Positions 1-8,565 of a stretch of 37,136 bases of DNA are shown one piece after another. A program made the translations under genes and the position numbers. Numbering within the stretch: position 1 is the stretch's first letter; each line of letters opens with the position of its first letter. Under the pieces are notes generated by a model. The model had not been told where the DNA came from. It did not search any database and was given only the letters and a program-made list of their open reading frames with translations. Source of the DNA: RQOF01 sp964461135 (GTDB lineage Bacteria > Calditrichota > Calditrichia > RBG-13-44-9); NCBI GenBank assembly GCA_964461135.1, contig CAYWTB010000041.1, forward strand, positions 1-37,136. The letters run 5' to 3'.

Positions 1-3
1 TAT

Positions 4-100
4 CCAGTGACCAGGATCCAGTAACCAGTCGGCAGTAGGCAGGAAGGAGCTGAGAAAGCCTCTAGCCTAGAGCCTTTATCCTTTACCCGTTGCCCTTCGT
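4..100. repeat. Degenerate heptamer tandem repeat
   Basis: The stretch can be cut into consecutive 7-mers that mostly begin with CC or GC: CCAGTGA, CCAGGAT, CCAGTAA, CCAGTCG, GCAGTAG, GCAGGAA, GGAGCTG up to position 52. After a one-base phase slip there follow CCTCTAG, CCTAGAG, CCTTTAT, CCTTTAC, CCGTTGC and CCTTCGT (59-100). The periodicity is seen directly. It resembles the short tandemly repeated heptamers (STRR) known between genes in cyanobacteria and found in other phyla. The window starts inside or next to it, so its full length is unknown. No coding potential is apparent. Confidence 0.6.
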
Positions 101-106
101 AAATAA

Positions 107-122
107 TGCAATTGAAATTGCA
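107..122. promoter_or_regulatory. Perfect 7-bp palindrome, possible operator
   Basis: TGCAATT and AATTGCA form a perfect inverted repeat around a 2-base GA centre, 117 bases before the start of the aconitase-family gene. The size and symmetry fit a dimeric repressor site, but no family of regulator can be named from it and the element may be fortuitous in AT-rich DNA. Confidence 0.3.
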
Positions 123-143
123 CCTCCAGGGGATTTACATTAA

Positions 144-172
144 TTTAAATAATGCGATTTTTATTCTATAGT
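144..172 (+). promoter_or_regulatory. Possible sigma70-type promoter of the aconitase-family gene
   Basis: TTTAAA (144-149) is followed after 17 bases by TATAGT (167-172), matching the -35 and -10 hexamers in 4 and 5 of 6 positions. It would give a leader of about 60 bases ahead of the ATG at 239. The call rests on pattern only, in AT-rich sequence. Confidence 0.25.
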
Positions 173-238
173 GAAGGTGAAGAATAGTGGTTGAATTAAA
201 TAGTTAAACAAGATGTAAATATTTTTCGAGGTGATTGA

Positions 239-2224
239 ATGCCGCAAACTTATATCGAAAAAATTGCCCAGAATTTTGCCGTGGGACTGGAAGCGGGTGA
301 ATCCGTTCGCAGCGGAGATTACATTTCTATTCAACCTGCCCATGTTATGACGCATGATAATACCGGCGCAGTGATCCCCAAGTTCAGAAGCATAGGTGCT
401 CTGCGCATGGCCAATCCCCGTCAGCCGGTATTCACACTGGATCATAATGTGCAGGATACCAGTGATAAAAACCTGGAAAAATATGCCAGAATAGAAGCAT
501 TTGCCCGTGAAATGGGTGTGGATTTTTATCCGGCCGGCCGGGGAATAGGACACCAGATTATGTGTGAAGAGGGTTATGCCTGGCCCGGAACCATGGTGGT
601 GGCTTCAGACAGCCATTCGAACATGTATGGGGGACTGGGTTGCCTGGGAACCCCAATCGTTCGTACTGATGCAGCGGCAATCTGGGCCACCGGACGTACC
701 TGGTGGCAGATTCCGCCGGTGGTGAGAGTACAATTGAGCGGCAAATTAATACCGGGTGTAGCCGGCAAGGATGTTATTGTCACACTTTGCGGTTTTTTCA
801 ATAATGATGAAGTACTCAATTGTGCGGTGGAATTCACGGGGGATGGCATCACTTCTCTCAGTGTTGATCAAAGACTCACCATTGCCAATATGACCACGGA
901 ATGGGGGGCACTTGCTGGTGTATTTCCGGTGGATGAAATAACCCTGCAGTGGCTCCGGAAAAGAACAGAGTTTATTGAAAAAAGAGGTCTGGCCGGAGTT
1001 CCATCGGATAAAGACGGAAAAGGAAAACACCCCCGTTTTAATGAAAAACGTTTACAAAAGCTGGAGGAGAACCTGAGCAGCCCCGGTGCGGATCCCGATG
1101 CCTTTTACCTCAAGGAATTGGTGCTGGATCTGGGGACTGTACAGCCGCATGTCTCGGGACCGAACACCGTAAAAACCATGTTTTCCGTGGGTGATATTCG
1201 CCGTCAAAATATAAAGATAAATAAGGCCTACCTGGTTTCCTGTGTTAACAGCCGGGTGGAAGATCTGGCCGAAGCGGCTGCGGTGGTCAAGGGGAAAAAG
1301 GTGGCAGAGGGTGTAGAATTTTACATCGCCGCTGCTTCCAGCGAAGTGGAAAATGAAAGCAGGAAAAGAGGAGACTGGCAAACCCTTTTGGATGCAGGGG
1401 CCATTGCTTTACCTGCAGGCTGCGGTCCGTGTATCGGATTAGGCAAGGGATTACTGGAGGAGGGAGAGGTAGGCATATCCGCTACCAACCGTAATTTTAA
1501 AGGGCGGATGGGATCACGCAGTGCCTTTGCTTATCTTGCCTCACCTGCGGTGGTAGCAGCTTCGGCAATTGCCGGAAAAATAGACTATCCCGGGCCGTGG
1601 CATGCCGGCGGGATTAGTGGTGAGATTATTGAAAATCCGCTATCACCAACTGAAGAGAAAAAAGTTAGAATTGTGGACAAATTTCCGGAGGTTATGCAGG
1701 GCGAGCTTATTTTCTGCCACCAGGATAATCTTAACACAGACGGAATCTATCCTGGAAAATATACTTATATTGATGATTTTACTCCCCGGCAGCAGGCCGA
1801 AGTGGTCATGGAAAATTACGATCCCGAATTTAAACAGCTGGTAAGGCAGGGTGATATTCTGACGGGAGGATTTAATTTTGGCACCGGCAGCTCCCGTGAG
1901 CAGGCAGCCACCGCCCTGAAATATTGCGGAATAAAACTGGTGATAGCTGGTTCTTTCAATGAGACCTATAAACGAAATGCTCTGAATAATGGATTTCTGG
2001 TCATCGAATCACCTGAGCTGATCAGAGACCTTAAATCACGCTTTGGGGGGGAGAGGTTGACCGTGCGGACGGGTCTCCGGGCGTCCATTGATTTCAGGAA
2101 ATGTACCATGACCGTGGATGGCAGGCGCTATTTCCTGAATCCGGTGGGTGTGGCTGCTCAGGAGCTAATTGTCTCCGAAGGATTGGAAAACTGGGTAAAA
2201 GAACGTCTTCAGGATAAACGGTAG
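239..2224 (+). CDS. Aconitase-family hydratase, homoaconitase-like
   Basis: A single-chain [4Fe-4S] dehydratase of 661 residues. Seen in the sequence: the substrate/active-site residues His69 and the Asp124-Ser-His126 motif (SDSHSN), cluster-ligand candidates Cys335 (in VSCVNSR), Cys395 and Cys398 (GCGPC), the NRNFKGR arginine motif, and a C-terminal swivel domain with FGTGSSREQA (Ser551-Glu554). The family catalyses stereospecific hydration of aconitate-like acids. The swivel motif GTGSSREQ, where aconitase usually has GEGSSREH, and the Cys335 context VSC-VNSR rather than GSCTN point to the homoaconitase (Lys4/LysF)-like branch, so the substrate could be homoaconitate, aconitate or another 2-alkylmalate-type acid. 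ATG at 239 has GAGGTG a few bases upstream. The 3' end overlaps nadB, on the other strand, by 16 bp. Family assignment is firm, substrate is not. Confidence 0.85.
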   Translation: MPQTYIEKIAQNFAVGLEAGESVRSGDYISIQPAHVMTHDNTGAVIPKFRSIGALRMANPRQPVFTLDHNVQDTSDKNLEKYARIEAFAREMGVDFYPAGRGIGHQIMCEEGYAWPGTMVVASDSHSNMYGGLGCLGTPIVRTDAAAIWATGRTWWQIPPVVRVQLSGKLIPGVAGKDVIVTLCGFFNNDEVLNCAVEFTGDGITSLSVDQRLTIANMTTEWGALAGVFPVDEITLQWLRKRTEFIEKRGLAGVPSDKDGKGKHPRFNEKRLQKLEENLSSPGADPDAFYLKELVLDLGTVQPHVSGPNTVKTMFSVGDIRRQNIKINKAYLVSCVNSRVEDLAEAAAVVKGKKVAEGVEFYIAAASSEVENESRKRGDWQTLLDAGAIALPAGCGPCIGLGKGLLEEGEVGISATNRNFKGRMGSRSAFAYLASPAVVAASAIAGKIDYPGPWHAGGISGEIIENPLSPTEEKKVRIVDKFPEVMQGELIFCHQDNLNTDGIYPGKYTYIDDFTPRQQAEVVMENYDPEFKQLVRQGDILTGGFNFGTGSSREQAATALKYCGIKLVIAGSFNETYKRNALNNGFLVIESPELIRDLKSRFGGERLTVRTGLRASIDFRKCTMTVDGRRYFLNPVGVAAQELIVSEGLENWVKERLQDKR

Positions 2225-3780
2225 TGACAACCCATACTTTTTTTATTAGCCCAGGCTGCAAATGCCACAATAATACCAGATCTGACGGCATTTCGCAGTC
2301 CGATCAGGCTATCGGTAAGTTTGGAAATCCGGTAAAAACGTTCAACTTCAAATTCCAGGCCGCGCAGTTCCCGTAGTGCCCGGGCAAGGCGGTCTGATGT
2401 GCGTGTTACACCTACATAATTCCACATCACATTTCTGATGGAACTCATATCCTGACTGATGAGGGCCGGATCCGGCTTTTCAATTCCCAGATCGTGCCAG
2501 GGAGGATAACGGCCGGGATCCGGTTGTGGCGCATCTTTTATATGTTTTATGATATGCCGGGCAGTAACATTGCCCCATACCACTCCTTCCAGCAGGGAAG
2601 CACTGGCCAGGCGGTTGGCACCATGAACCCCGGTACAGGAAACTTCTCCCACCGCGTAAAGGTTTTGGATGGTAGTCAGACTGTTATCATTTACCCAAAC
2701 ACCCCCGCAGAAATAATGAGCGCCGGGTACTACCGGAACCGGTTCTTTTGTAATGTCAATTCCATAATCCAGACAACTTTGAAAAATTCTAGGAAATTTT
2801 GTTTTTATTGCAGAGGCGGATAGATAAGATGCAAAGTCCAAATAAACATTGGGAATTTCCTTTATCAGCATTTCTTCATGGATGGCCCGTGCTACCACAT
2901 CCCTGGGTGCAAGATCCTTCCATTTGGCATCATAGTTTTGCATAAAAGGCTCACCCTTGTCATCCACCAGCCTTGCTCCTGCTCCTCTCACTGATTCCGA
3001 GATCAGGAAGTGAGGTGCCATTTTGTAATAGAATGTGGTGGGGTGAAACTGGATGAATTCGCAGTTAATAACCCTGGCTCCCGCCCGGTAAGCCATGGCC
3101 AATCCATCCCCACGGGCCCAGCTGGGATTGCTGCTGCGCAGGTAGATCTGGCCCAGGCCTCCGGTGGCCAGTACGGTTTTTTTTGCAAAAATGGGAATTA
3201 CAATTTCATGTTTCTGATCGAAAATATAAGCTCCTGAGCAGGAGTGCTCCTTGTATACATCCAGTCTGTTAAGGGAGTGATGCGAAGGTGTCAACAGATC
3301 GATGGCAGTGTAGTCGGTGAGTAGTTGAATATTAGGGTGGTTCTGTATTGCATTTACCAGTGTTCTTTGTATGATTTCCCCGGTATTATCCCGGGAGTGG
3401 AGAATACGGGCAGTGGAATGGCTACCCTCGGTTACCAGTGAAAAATTCCCGTCATCGTCGCGGTCGAAGGGAATGCTCAGTTTACCCAGCAGGATGGTTT
3501 CCACCAGTTCCGGTCCCTGTTCTGACAACATTTTTACCGCTGTGGGATTAGAGTGACCGGCACCGGCACGAATGAGGTCCTCTGACAGCAGTTTAGGAGA
3601 ATCATTTTTACCTTTATAAATGATACCTCCCTGTGCGTAGAATGTGTTTGATTCTTCCGGCCGGGAGGAACGGGTGATAACCGTAACCAGGATTCCGGCA
3701 TCTGCCAGCTGAAGGGCCGTAACACCCCCCGCAATCCCGCAACCGATGATGAGCACTTCTGTTTCCCTGTATTCACCCAT
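2209..3780 (-). CDS. nadB: L-aspartate oxidase
   Basis: NadB oxidises L-aspartate to iminoaspartate, the first step of de novo NAD synthesis, using FAD. The 523-residue protein has the N-terminal dinucleotide-binding motif GCGIAGG, the NTFYAQGG flavin loop, the HSRDNTGEI segment, the ARGDGLAMAYRAGA and EFIQFHPT motifs of the succinate dehydrogenase/aspartate oxidase fold, catalytic-region SESVRGAGARLV, and the HYFCGGV...GLHGANRLAS-type C-terminal flavin segment (here GVHGANRLASASL). Length is normal for the family. It is the last gene of a nadC-nadA-nadB operon, 72 bp after nadA. The AGGGGAG stretch upstream of the ATG is an acceptable ribosome site. Its tail runs 16 bp into the convergent aconitase-family gene, leaving no room for a separate terminator. 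Confidence 0.96.
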   Translation of the reverse strand: MGEYRETEVLIIGCGIAGGVTALQLADAGILVTVITRSSRPEESNTFYAQGGIIYKGKNDSPKLLSEDLIRAGAGHSNPTAVKMLSEQGPELVETILLGKLSIPFDRDDDGNFSLVTEGSHSTARILHSRDNTGEIIQRTLVNAIQNHPNIQLLTDYTAIDLLTPSHHSLNRLDVYKEHSCSGAYIFDQKHEIVIPIFAKKTVLATGGLGQIYLRSSNPSWARGDGLAMAYRAGARVINCEFIQFHPTTFYYKMAPHFLISESVRGAGARLVDDKGEPFMQNYDAKWKDLAPRDVVARAIHEEMLIKEIPNVYLDFASYLSASAIKTKFPRIFQSCLDYGIDITKEPVPVVPGAHYFCGGVWVNDNSLTTIQNLYAVGEVSCTGVHGANRLASASLLEGVVWGNVTARHIIKHIKDAPQPDPGRYPPWHDLGIEKPDPALISQDMSSIRNVMWNYVGVTRTSDRLARALRELRGLEFEVERFYRISKLTDSLIGLRNAVRSGIIVAFAAWANKKSMGCHYRLS

Positions 3781-3852
3781 TGTTGATCTCTTTTTCTCCC
3801 CTAAAAACTGATTTACCTTCGATTTATCCGGAAACCGGATCCCGCTCTGATG

Positions 3853-4887
3853 TCAGGAGATTTCCAGCATGCGCTGTACCGGTTTTAATGCCTTTATACG
3901 GATTTCTTCCGGAACCTCAATTACGTACTGCATATTTTGCAGGCACTTTAAAGTGTCTTCCAGAGTAATCTCATTCATGTGCGGACAGCGTACGCTGCAC
4001 AGTCGCAGCATTTCCTTCTGCGGATTGGCCGCCGCAATATTATCTCCCATGGAACATTCGGTAAGCAGAAGATACTGGGGAGCGTTCATTTTTTCCACAT
4101 AGCGCACCATGGCAGATGTGCTTCCCGAAAAATCGGATGCTTCAACTACTTCAGGACTGCATTCCGGATGTGCCAGAATAACCACCCGGGGGAATTGCTT
4201 CCGGACATTTTTAATATCTTCCACCGTGAATTTTTCGTGGACTTCACAGCGCCCGGTCCATCCGATAATATCATAATTCAGCAGGTCATCCTTAAGCCTC
4301 CGTGGTTTACGGGTGGGAAAAACAATTCGCTTGCCTGTCTCCCGGGCCACATTTTTTGCCAGGAATTCATCCGGCAAGAAAATCACGGTATCTGTATTCA
4401 ACGATTCCACGACTGCGGAGGCATTCCCGGACGTGCAGCAGATATCACTTTCTGCTTTTACATCGGCATAGGTGTTGATATAAGTGACCACCGGAACACC
4501 GGGATATTTTTTCCTGAGCTCTCTCACATCCTGCGCAGTAATACTTTCCGCCAGTGAGCAGCCGGCTTTACGGGCCGGAAGCAGAACAGTTTTTCCCGGA
4601 TTCAGAATTTTAGCGGTTTCGGCCATAAACCGTACTCCGCAAAATACGATGACATCTTTATCAGTTTCTGCCGCTTTTCTGGCCAGTTCCAGAGAATCCC
4701 CCACGATGTCCGGAATGGAATGATAAAGAGCGGGTTCCATATAATTATGTCCTAGAATTATTGCATTGCGTTCCTTTTTGAGCTCATTTATTTGATAGGC
4801 CAGATCTGCCTTGAATTTAATCTCAAAATCAGGCATTAATCTGGACAGTTTTTTCTGCATCATTGTATATGTTTCTTCTCGCGTCAT
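3853..4887 (-). CDS. nadA: Quinolinate synthase A
   Basis: NadA condenses iminoaspartate with dihydroxyacetone phosphate to quinolinate using a [4Fe-4S] cluster. The 344-residue protein shows HNYMEPA near residue 47, GDSLELARKA, the first cluster cysteine Cys110 (KAGCSLAES), the CCTSGNA segment at 150-156, a second ligand Cys214 (GRCEVH) and a third, Cys301 (RCPHM), followed by the NEITLEDTL tail. These match the three conserved ligands of the family. The ATG at 4887 is preceded by GAGGGA at good spacing; Met9/Met10 are possible alternative starts. It lies 57 bp after nadC and 72 bp before nadB, so the three are very likely co-transcribed and supply one pathway. Confidence 0.96.
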   Translation of the reverse strand: MTREETYTMMQKKLSRLMPDFEIKFKADLAYQINELKKERNAIILGHNYMEPALYHSIPDIVGDSLELARKAAETDKDVIVFCGVRFMAETAKILNPGKTVLLPARKAGCSLAESITAQDVRELRKKYPGVPVVTYINTYADVKAESDICCTSGNASAVVESLNTDTVIFLPDEFLAKNVARETGKRIVFPTRKPRRLKDDLLNYDIIGWTGRCEVHEKFTVEDIKNVRKQFPRVVILAHPECSPEVVEASDFSGSTSAMVRYVEKMNAPQYLLLTECSMGDNIAAANPQKEMLRLCSVRCPHMNEITLEDTLKCLQNMQYVIEVPEEIRIKALKPVQRMLEIS

Positions 4888-4944
4888 TTTATTTCCCTCT
4901 GTGAATAGTCCAACGCTGAAAGTATATATATAGTATTGAAGAGG

Positions 4945-5826
4945 TCAATTTGTTCCTCTGAGCAGCAGACTGATATCCAGAGCTCTGACAGAATGGGTGA
5001 GCATTCCTACTGAAATGAAATCCACGCCAGTCCTGCAAATATCTGCTACATTATCCAGCTGCACATTTCCGGAAGCCTCAAGTGGCGTCCGGCGGTTCAC
5101 CAATTTCACCGCTTCCTTCATTTCTGCAAGAGTCATATTGTCCAGTAAAATCCGGTCCACTTCAAGGGGCAGAACTTCCTGCAGCTCGGCGAGATTTTTT
5201 ACTTCTACTTCGATTAAAAGATTGCGCTTCATGTTTTCCCGGACCCGCTTTACGGCAGCGCTTATACTTCCGGCTACGGTGATGTGATTATCCTTAATCA
5301 GCACCATATCATACAAACCGATACGATGGTTATGACCACCTCCAAGCAGTACCGCCCATTTGTCCAGGGCACGCAGGCCGGGAGCGGTCTTGCGGGTATC
5401 CAAAATTATGGCACCTGTTCCTTCCACCGCACGTACAAATTGTCGCGTCATGGTCGCAATCCCGGACATTCTCTGCATAAAATTCAGGGCCACTCTTTCC
5501 CCGGAGAGAATTCCCTGCGCAGGGCCTAAAATGGTGGCGAACACTTGTCCACGGGAAACAGCTTCACCATCGCGCAGGGATGATGTAAACTCTATTCGGC
5601 CGTCCAGCTGCCGGAAACATAACCGTGAGACCTCCAGTCCGGCAAGAATTCCCTCTTCCCTGGCGATGAAATCTCCCCTAAATTCCAGGTCCTGTGGAAT
5701 AATGGAATCGGTGGTCACATCTCCCTGCCCGATGTCCTCCTGCAAAGCGCGGTCAATTATCTGTTGAATTTTGATCTGGGTGGGGATATGAAAAGAAGGA
5801 TTTTCTCTGTTAAAAGAATTTTTCAT
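4945..5826 (-). CDS. nadC: Nicotinate-nucleotide pyrophosphorylase (quinolinate phosphoribosyltransferase)
   Basis: NadC converts quinolinate and PRPP to nicotinate mononucleotide, CO2 and pyrophosphate. The 293-residue sequence has the N-terminal ALQEDIGQGDVTTDS motif, the LNFMQRMSGIAT helix, the active-site stretch ILDTRKTAPGLRALDKWAV with GGGHNHR just after, LIKDNH, the DRILLDNM strand and the C-terminal LEASGNV and ISVGMLTHS phosphate-binding segments. All are diagnostic and in the usual order. It is the first gene of the nad operon and is divergent from the threonine aldolase gene. The start codon has only AGGA immediately adjacent, which is poor spacing, but no other in-frame start before the conserved core is better. 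Confidence 0.96.
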   Translation of the reverse strand: MKNSFNRENPSFHIPTQIKIQQIIDRALQEDIGQGDVTTDSIIPQDLEFRGDFIAREEGILAGLEVSRLCFRQLDGRIEFTSSLRDGEAVSRGQVFATILGPAQGILSGERVALNFMQRMSGIATMTRQFVRAVEGTGAIILDTRKTAPGLRALDKWAVLLGGGHNHRIGLYDMVLIKDNHITVAGSISAAVKRVRENMKRNLLIEVEVKNLAELQEVLPLEVDRILLDNMTLAEMKEAVKLVNRRTPLEASGNVQLDNVADICRTGVDFISVGMLTHSVRALDISLLLRGTN

Positions 5827-5874
5827 TCCTGCACAGTCTTGGTAAACTTTTTGCGTTTTTATTCAATCTTCCCA

Positions 5875-5906
5875 CAAAGTTAACCATAAAATGCTGAGGG
5901 ATTCAA
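5875..5906 (-). promoter_or_regulatory. Possible promoter of the nadC-nadA-nadB operon
   Basis: On the minus strand TTGAAT (5906-5901) is followed after 18 bases by TAACTTTG (5882-5875), about 50 bases before nadC. TAACTTTG fits the TAnnTTTG element used by the primary sigma factor of Bacteroidetes, although the upstream TTTG is not at the expected spacing. No known NAD-repressor operator was recognised. Confidence 0.25.
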
Positions 5907-6023
5907 CCGGAATAATTTTAAAAAAGTAATGATGTAGCGGGAAGGAATTCGTTATTTTATAAGAGTAATAGAGTGAAGAATTGATTCAAACAGGTTCGTA
6001 ACAATGAGAAATATTCGGATTAT

Positions 6024-7058
6024 ATGAAAGCGAGAAGAGGATTTGCCAGTGATAATAATGCCGGAGTCCATCCGGACATCCTGAAAGCTCTTCATAAAGT
6101 GAATGAAGGCCACGTGGTTTCATACGGGGATGATCCGTATACCCGCAAAGGTATTGAGGACTTAAAGGAACATTTCGGTGAGAATACCGATATCTATTTT
6201 GTCTTCAACGGGACGGCCGCAAACGTTTTAGGCATTAAGGCACTAAGCCATTCCTACCATGCTGTGATCTGCTCAGATCTGGCGCACCTGAATGTGGATG
6301 AATGCGGTGCCCCGGAGAAATATACGGGCTGTAAACTTCTGACGGTCCCTTCTCCGGATGGGAAACTCACTCCGGATGGTATTCGCCAGCATCTTCATGG
6401 ATTTGGGTTTGAGCATCATGCCCAGCCCCGGATCATATCCGTTACCCAGTCAACTGAAATGGGAACGGTATATACGCCGCATGAAATCAAAACAATTGCC
6501 GATCTGGCCCATTCTTTCGCCATGTATCTCCATATGGATGGAGCCAGAATTGCCAATGCTGCCGTCAGTCTCGGGACGGATTTTCGGAAAATTACTTCGG
6601 ATGCCGGTGTGGATGTCCTGTCCTTTGGAGGGACCAAAAACGGCATGATGTTCGGCGAAGCGGTTATTTTTTTTAATCCTGAACTTTCCCGCGATTTTAA
6701 ATATGTGCGTAAACAGGGCATGCAGCTGGGATCAAAAATGCGCTTTATCTCCGCGCAATTTTCCGCCCTGTTGGCCCATGAGTTGTGGAAGAAAAATGCC
6801 GCACATGCCAATGATATGGCTCAATATCTGGCGGAAAAGATAAGAGCTGCAGGAATGATAAAAATCACCCAGCCGGTAGAAGCAAATGCTGTATTTGCCA
6901 TTCTTCCTCCGGAACTTATCCCGCGGCTGCAGAAAAATTTTTTCTTTTATGTTTGGAACGAAAAAACATGTGAAGTTCGCTGGATGACTTCTTATGATAC
7001 CACCCGGGAGGATATCGACCAGTTCGTTAAAGAAATCGAAAAATTATTTGCCCGGTAA
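6024..7058 (+). CDS. ltaE: Low-specificity L-threonine aldolase
   Basis: A PLP-dependent fold-type I enzyme that splits L-threonine or allo-threonine into glycine and acetaldehyde. The 344-residue protein starts with FASDNNAGVHP, typical of the family, and carries the GDDPYT loop, FNGTAANV cofactor-binding segment, the MDGAR motif with Asp172 for the PLP pyridine nitrogen, and the Schiff-base lysine Lys205 in SFGGTKNG. The length is normal. It is transcribed away from the nad operon across a 197-bp gap. The start at 6024 has no convincing Shine-Dalgarno sequence but sits directly before the conserved N terminus. No contextual partner is evident; the enolase gene follows after 155 bp. Confidence 0.93.
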   Translation: MKARRGFASDNNAGVHPDILKALHKVNEGHVVSYGDDPYTRKGIEDLKEHFGENTDIYFVFNGTAANVLGIKALSHSYHAVICSDLAHLNVDECGAPEKYTGCKLLTVPSPDGKLTPDGIRQHLHGFGFEHHAQPRIISVTQSTEMGTVYTPHEIKTIADLAHSFAMYLHMDGARIANAAVSLGTDFRKITSDAGVDVLSFGGTKNGMMFGEAVIFFNPELSRDFKYVRKQGMQLGSKMRFISAQFSALLAHELWKKNAAHANDMAQYLAEKIRAAGMIKITQPVEANAVFAILPPELIPRLQKNFFFYVWNEKTCEVRWMTSYDTTREDIDQFVKEIEKLFAR

Positions 7059-7213
7059 AAGATGGTTCCGAGCCTGTTAACCTGTTTTGTAGTAATTTCA
7101 ATTAACCATGGTAAAAGAATAATCAGGAGAGATTCGTTTCCTGTCTTGCAAAAGTTATAAGATTTGTTTAATTTGGACATGTTTTAACAGCTGAAAACCA
7201 GCAAGGAGATAAT

Positions 7214-8500
7214 ATGACTGAGATTTTAGATGTTCTGGCGCGTGAGATTCTGGACAGCAGAGGAAATCCGACAATTGAGGTGGAAGTTCTTCTGGAGAGC
7301 GGGGATTTTGGCAGTGCGGCTGTCCCTTCCGGGGCATCAACCGGAGAACACGAAGCAGTTGAATTAAGGGATGGTGACAAGAGCCGTTATGGAGGTAAAG
7401 GAGTTTTAAAGGCAGTCCAAAATGTAAATGACATTATTACGGAAGAAATTATAGGTCTGGATTCCACGGACCAGGTAGGAATCGACCGGTTAATGATTGA
7501 ACTGGATGGGACTGAAAACAAGGGAAACCTGGGTGCCAATGCAATTCTGGGAGTATCCATGGCCGTGGCAAAAGCTGCGGCATCGGCACTGGGTTTACCT
7601 CTCTTCCAGTACCTGGGCGGTGTAAACGCCAAAGTTCTGCCCGTTCCGCAGATGAATATTCTTAACGGTGGCAAACATGCGGACAATAACGTGGATCTGC
7701 AGGAATTCATGATAATGCCGGTAAACGCACCCTCCTTCCGGGAAGCTTTGCGCATGGGTGCGGAAGTATTTCATTCTCTGAAAAAAGTGCTCAAGGATAA
7801 AGGTTACAATACAGCGGTGGGAGATGAAGGCGGGTTCGCTCCGGACCTTAAATCCAACGAAGAGGCGGTTGAAGTTATATTGGAAGCCATTACTAAAGCG
7901 GGTTTCAAACCGGGAAAAGACATTTATCTGGCACTGGATCCCGCCAGCAGTGAATTTTTTGACGTCGAGAGAAAAGTGTACATGCTTAAATCCGAGAAAA
8001 AAGAGCTCTCTCCGGACAAAATGGCAGATTATTACGCGGACTGGGTCAAGAAATATCCCATTATCTCCATCGAGGACGGTATGGCTGAAGATGACTGGGA
8101 GGGTTGGAAAGATATCACCAATAAGCTGGGAAAGAAGATCCAGCTGGTAGGTGATGATCTTTTCGTAACCAATACCAGACGTTTGCAAATGGGTATCGAA
8201 AAGAATATTGCCAATTCCATTCTCATAAAGCTGAATCAGATCGGAACGGTAACCGAAACCCTTGACTGCATAGATATGGCACACCGGGCAGGTTATACTT
8301 CGGTTATTTCGCACCGTTCCGGTGAAACCGAAGACAATACAATTGCGGATGTAGTAGTGGCGGTAAATGCCGGGCAAATTAAAACCGGCTCAGCTTCCCG
8401 AAGCGACCGTATTGCCAAGTACAACCAGTTACTGCGAATCGAAGAAATGCTGGGAGATGAAGGGCAATATTTTGGTTCACGGGTGCTGCGAAAAAAATAA
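7214..8500 (+). CDS. eno: Enolase
   Basis: Enolase interconverts 2-phosphoglycerate and phosphoenolpyruvate in glycolysis. The 428-residue protein is full length, with LDSRGNPTIEVEV at the N terminus, the mobile loop GASTGEHEA, catalytic acid-base residues Glu205 (GDEGG) and Lys339 (LIKLNQIG), and magnesium ligands Asp242, Glu287 (SIEDGM) and Asp314 (GDDLFVTN), ending with SHRSGETED and the SGSRVLRKK-like tail. AAGGAG (7203-7208) lies five bases before the ATG. An FtsB/DivIC gene follows, an arrangement common in bacteria, but a strong hairpin separates the two. Confidence 0.98.
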   Translation: MTEILDVLAREILDSRGNPTIEVEVLLESGDFGSAAVPSGASTGEHEAVELRDGDKSRYGGKGVLKAVQNVNDIITEEIIGLDSTDQVGIDRLMIELDGTENKGNLGANAILGVSMAVAKAAASALGLPLFQYLGGVNAKVLPVPQMNILNGGKHADNNVDLQEFMIMPVNAPSFREALRMGAEVFHSLKKVLKDKGYNTAVGDEGGFAPDLKSNEEAVEVILEAITKAGFKPGKDIYLALDPASSEFFDVERKVYMLKSEKKELSPDKMADYYADWVKKYPIISIEDGMAEDDWEGWKDITNKLGKKIQLVGDDLFVTNTRRLQMGIEKNIANSILIKLNQIGTVTETLDCIDMAHRAGYTSVISHRSGETEDNTIADVVVAVNAGQIKTGSASRSDRIAKYNQLLRIEEMLGDEGQYFGSRVLRKK

Positions 8501-8518
8501 TCATCGAATAACAATCAG

Positions 8519-8553
8519 GCAGGTGTTCTGCCGCTTAGAGAGGGAACACCTGC
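8519..8553 (+). terminator. Strong hairpin between eno and ftsB
   Basis: GCAGGTGTTC (8519-8528) and GAACACCTGC (8544-8553) form a perfect 10-bp stem with a 15-base loop, 18 bases after the enolase stop codon. It is followed only by ATATTTC, so the U tract is weak. It may be an attenuating terminator or an mRNA-stabilising end for eno. Because it ends 12 bases before the ftsB start, it could also affect translation of ftsB, whose only purine-rich stretch (AGAGAGGG) lies in the loop. Confidence 0.55.
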
Positions 8554-8565
8554 ATATTTCAGCCT

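Noticed and set aside
4..100. CRISPR array
   Set aside because: The repeat unit is only 7 bases and degenerate, with no spacers; no cas gene is in the window.
161..553. 130-codon minus-strand open frame at the hydratase start
   Set aside because: Overlaps the start of a well-supported gene and shows no domain or plausible start context.
7595..8377. 260-codon minus-strand open frame inside eno
   Set aside because: Shadow of the highly conserved enolase coding sequence.
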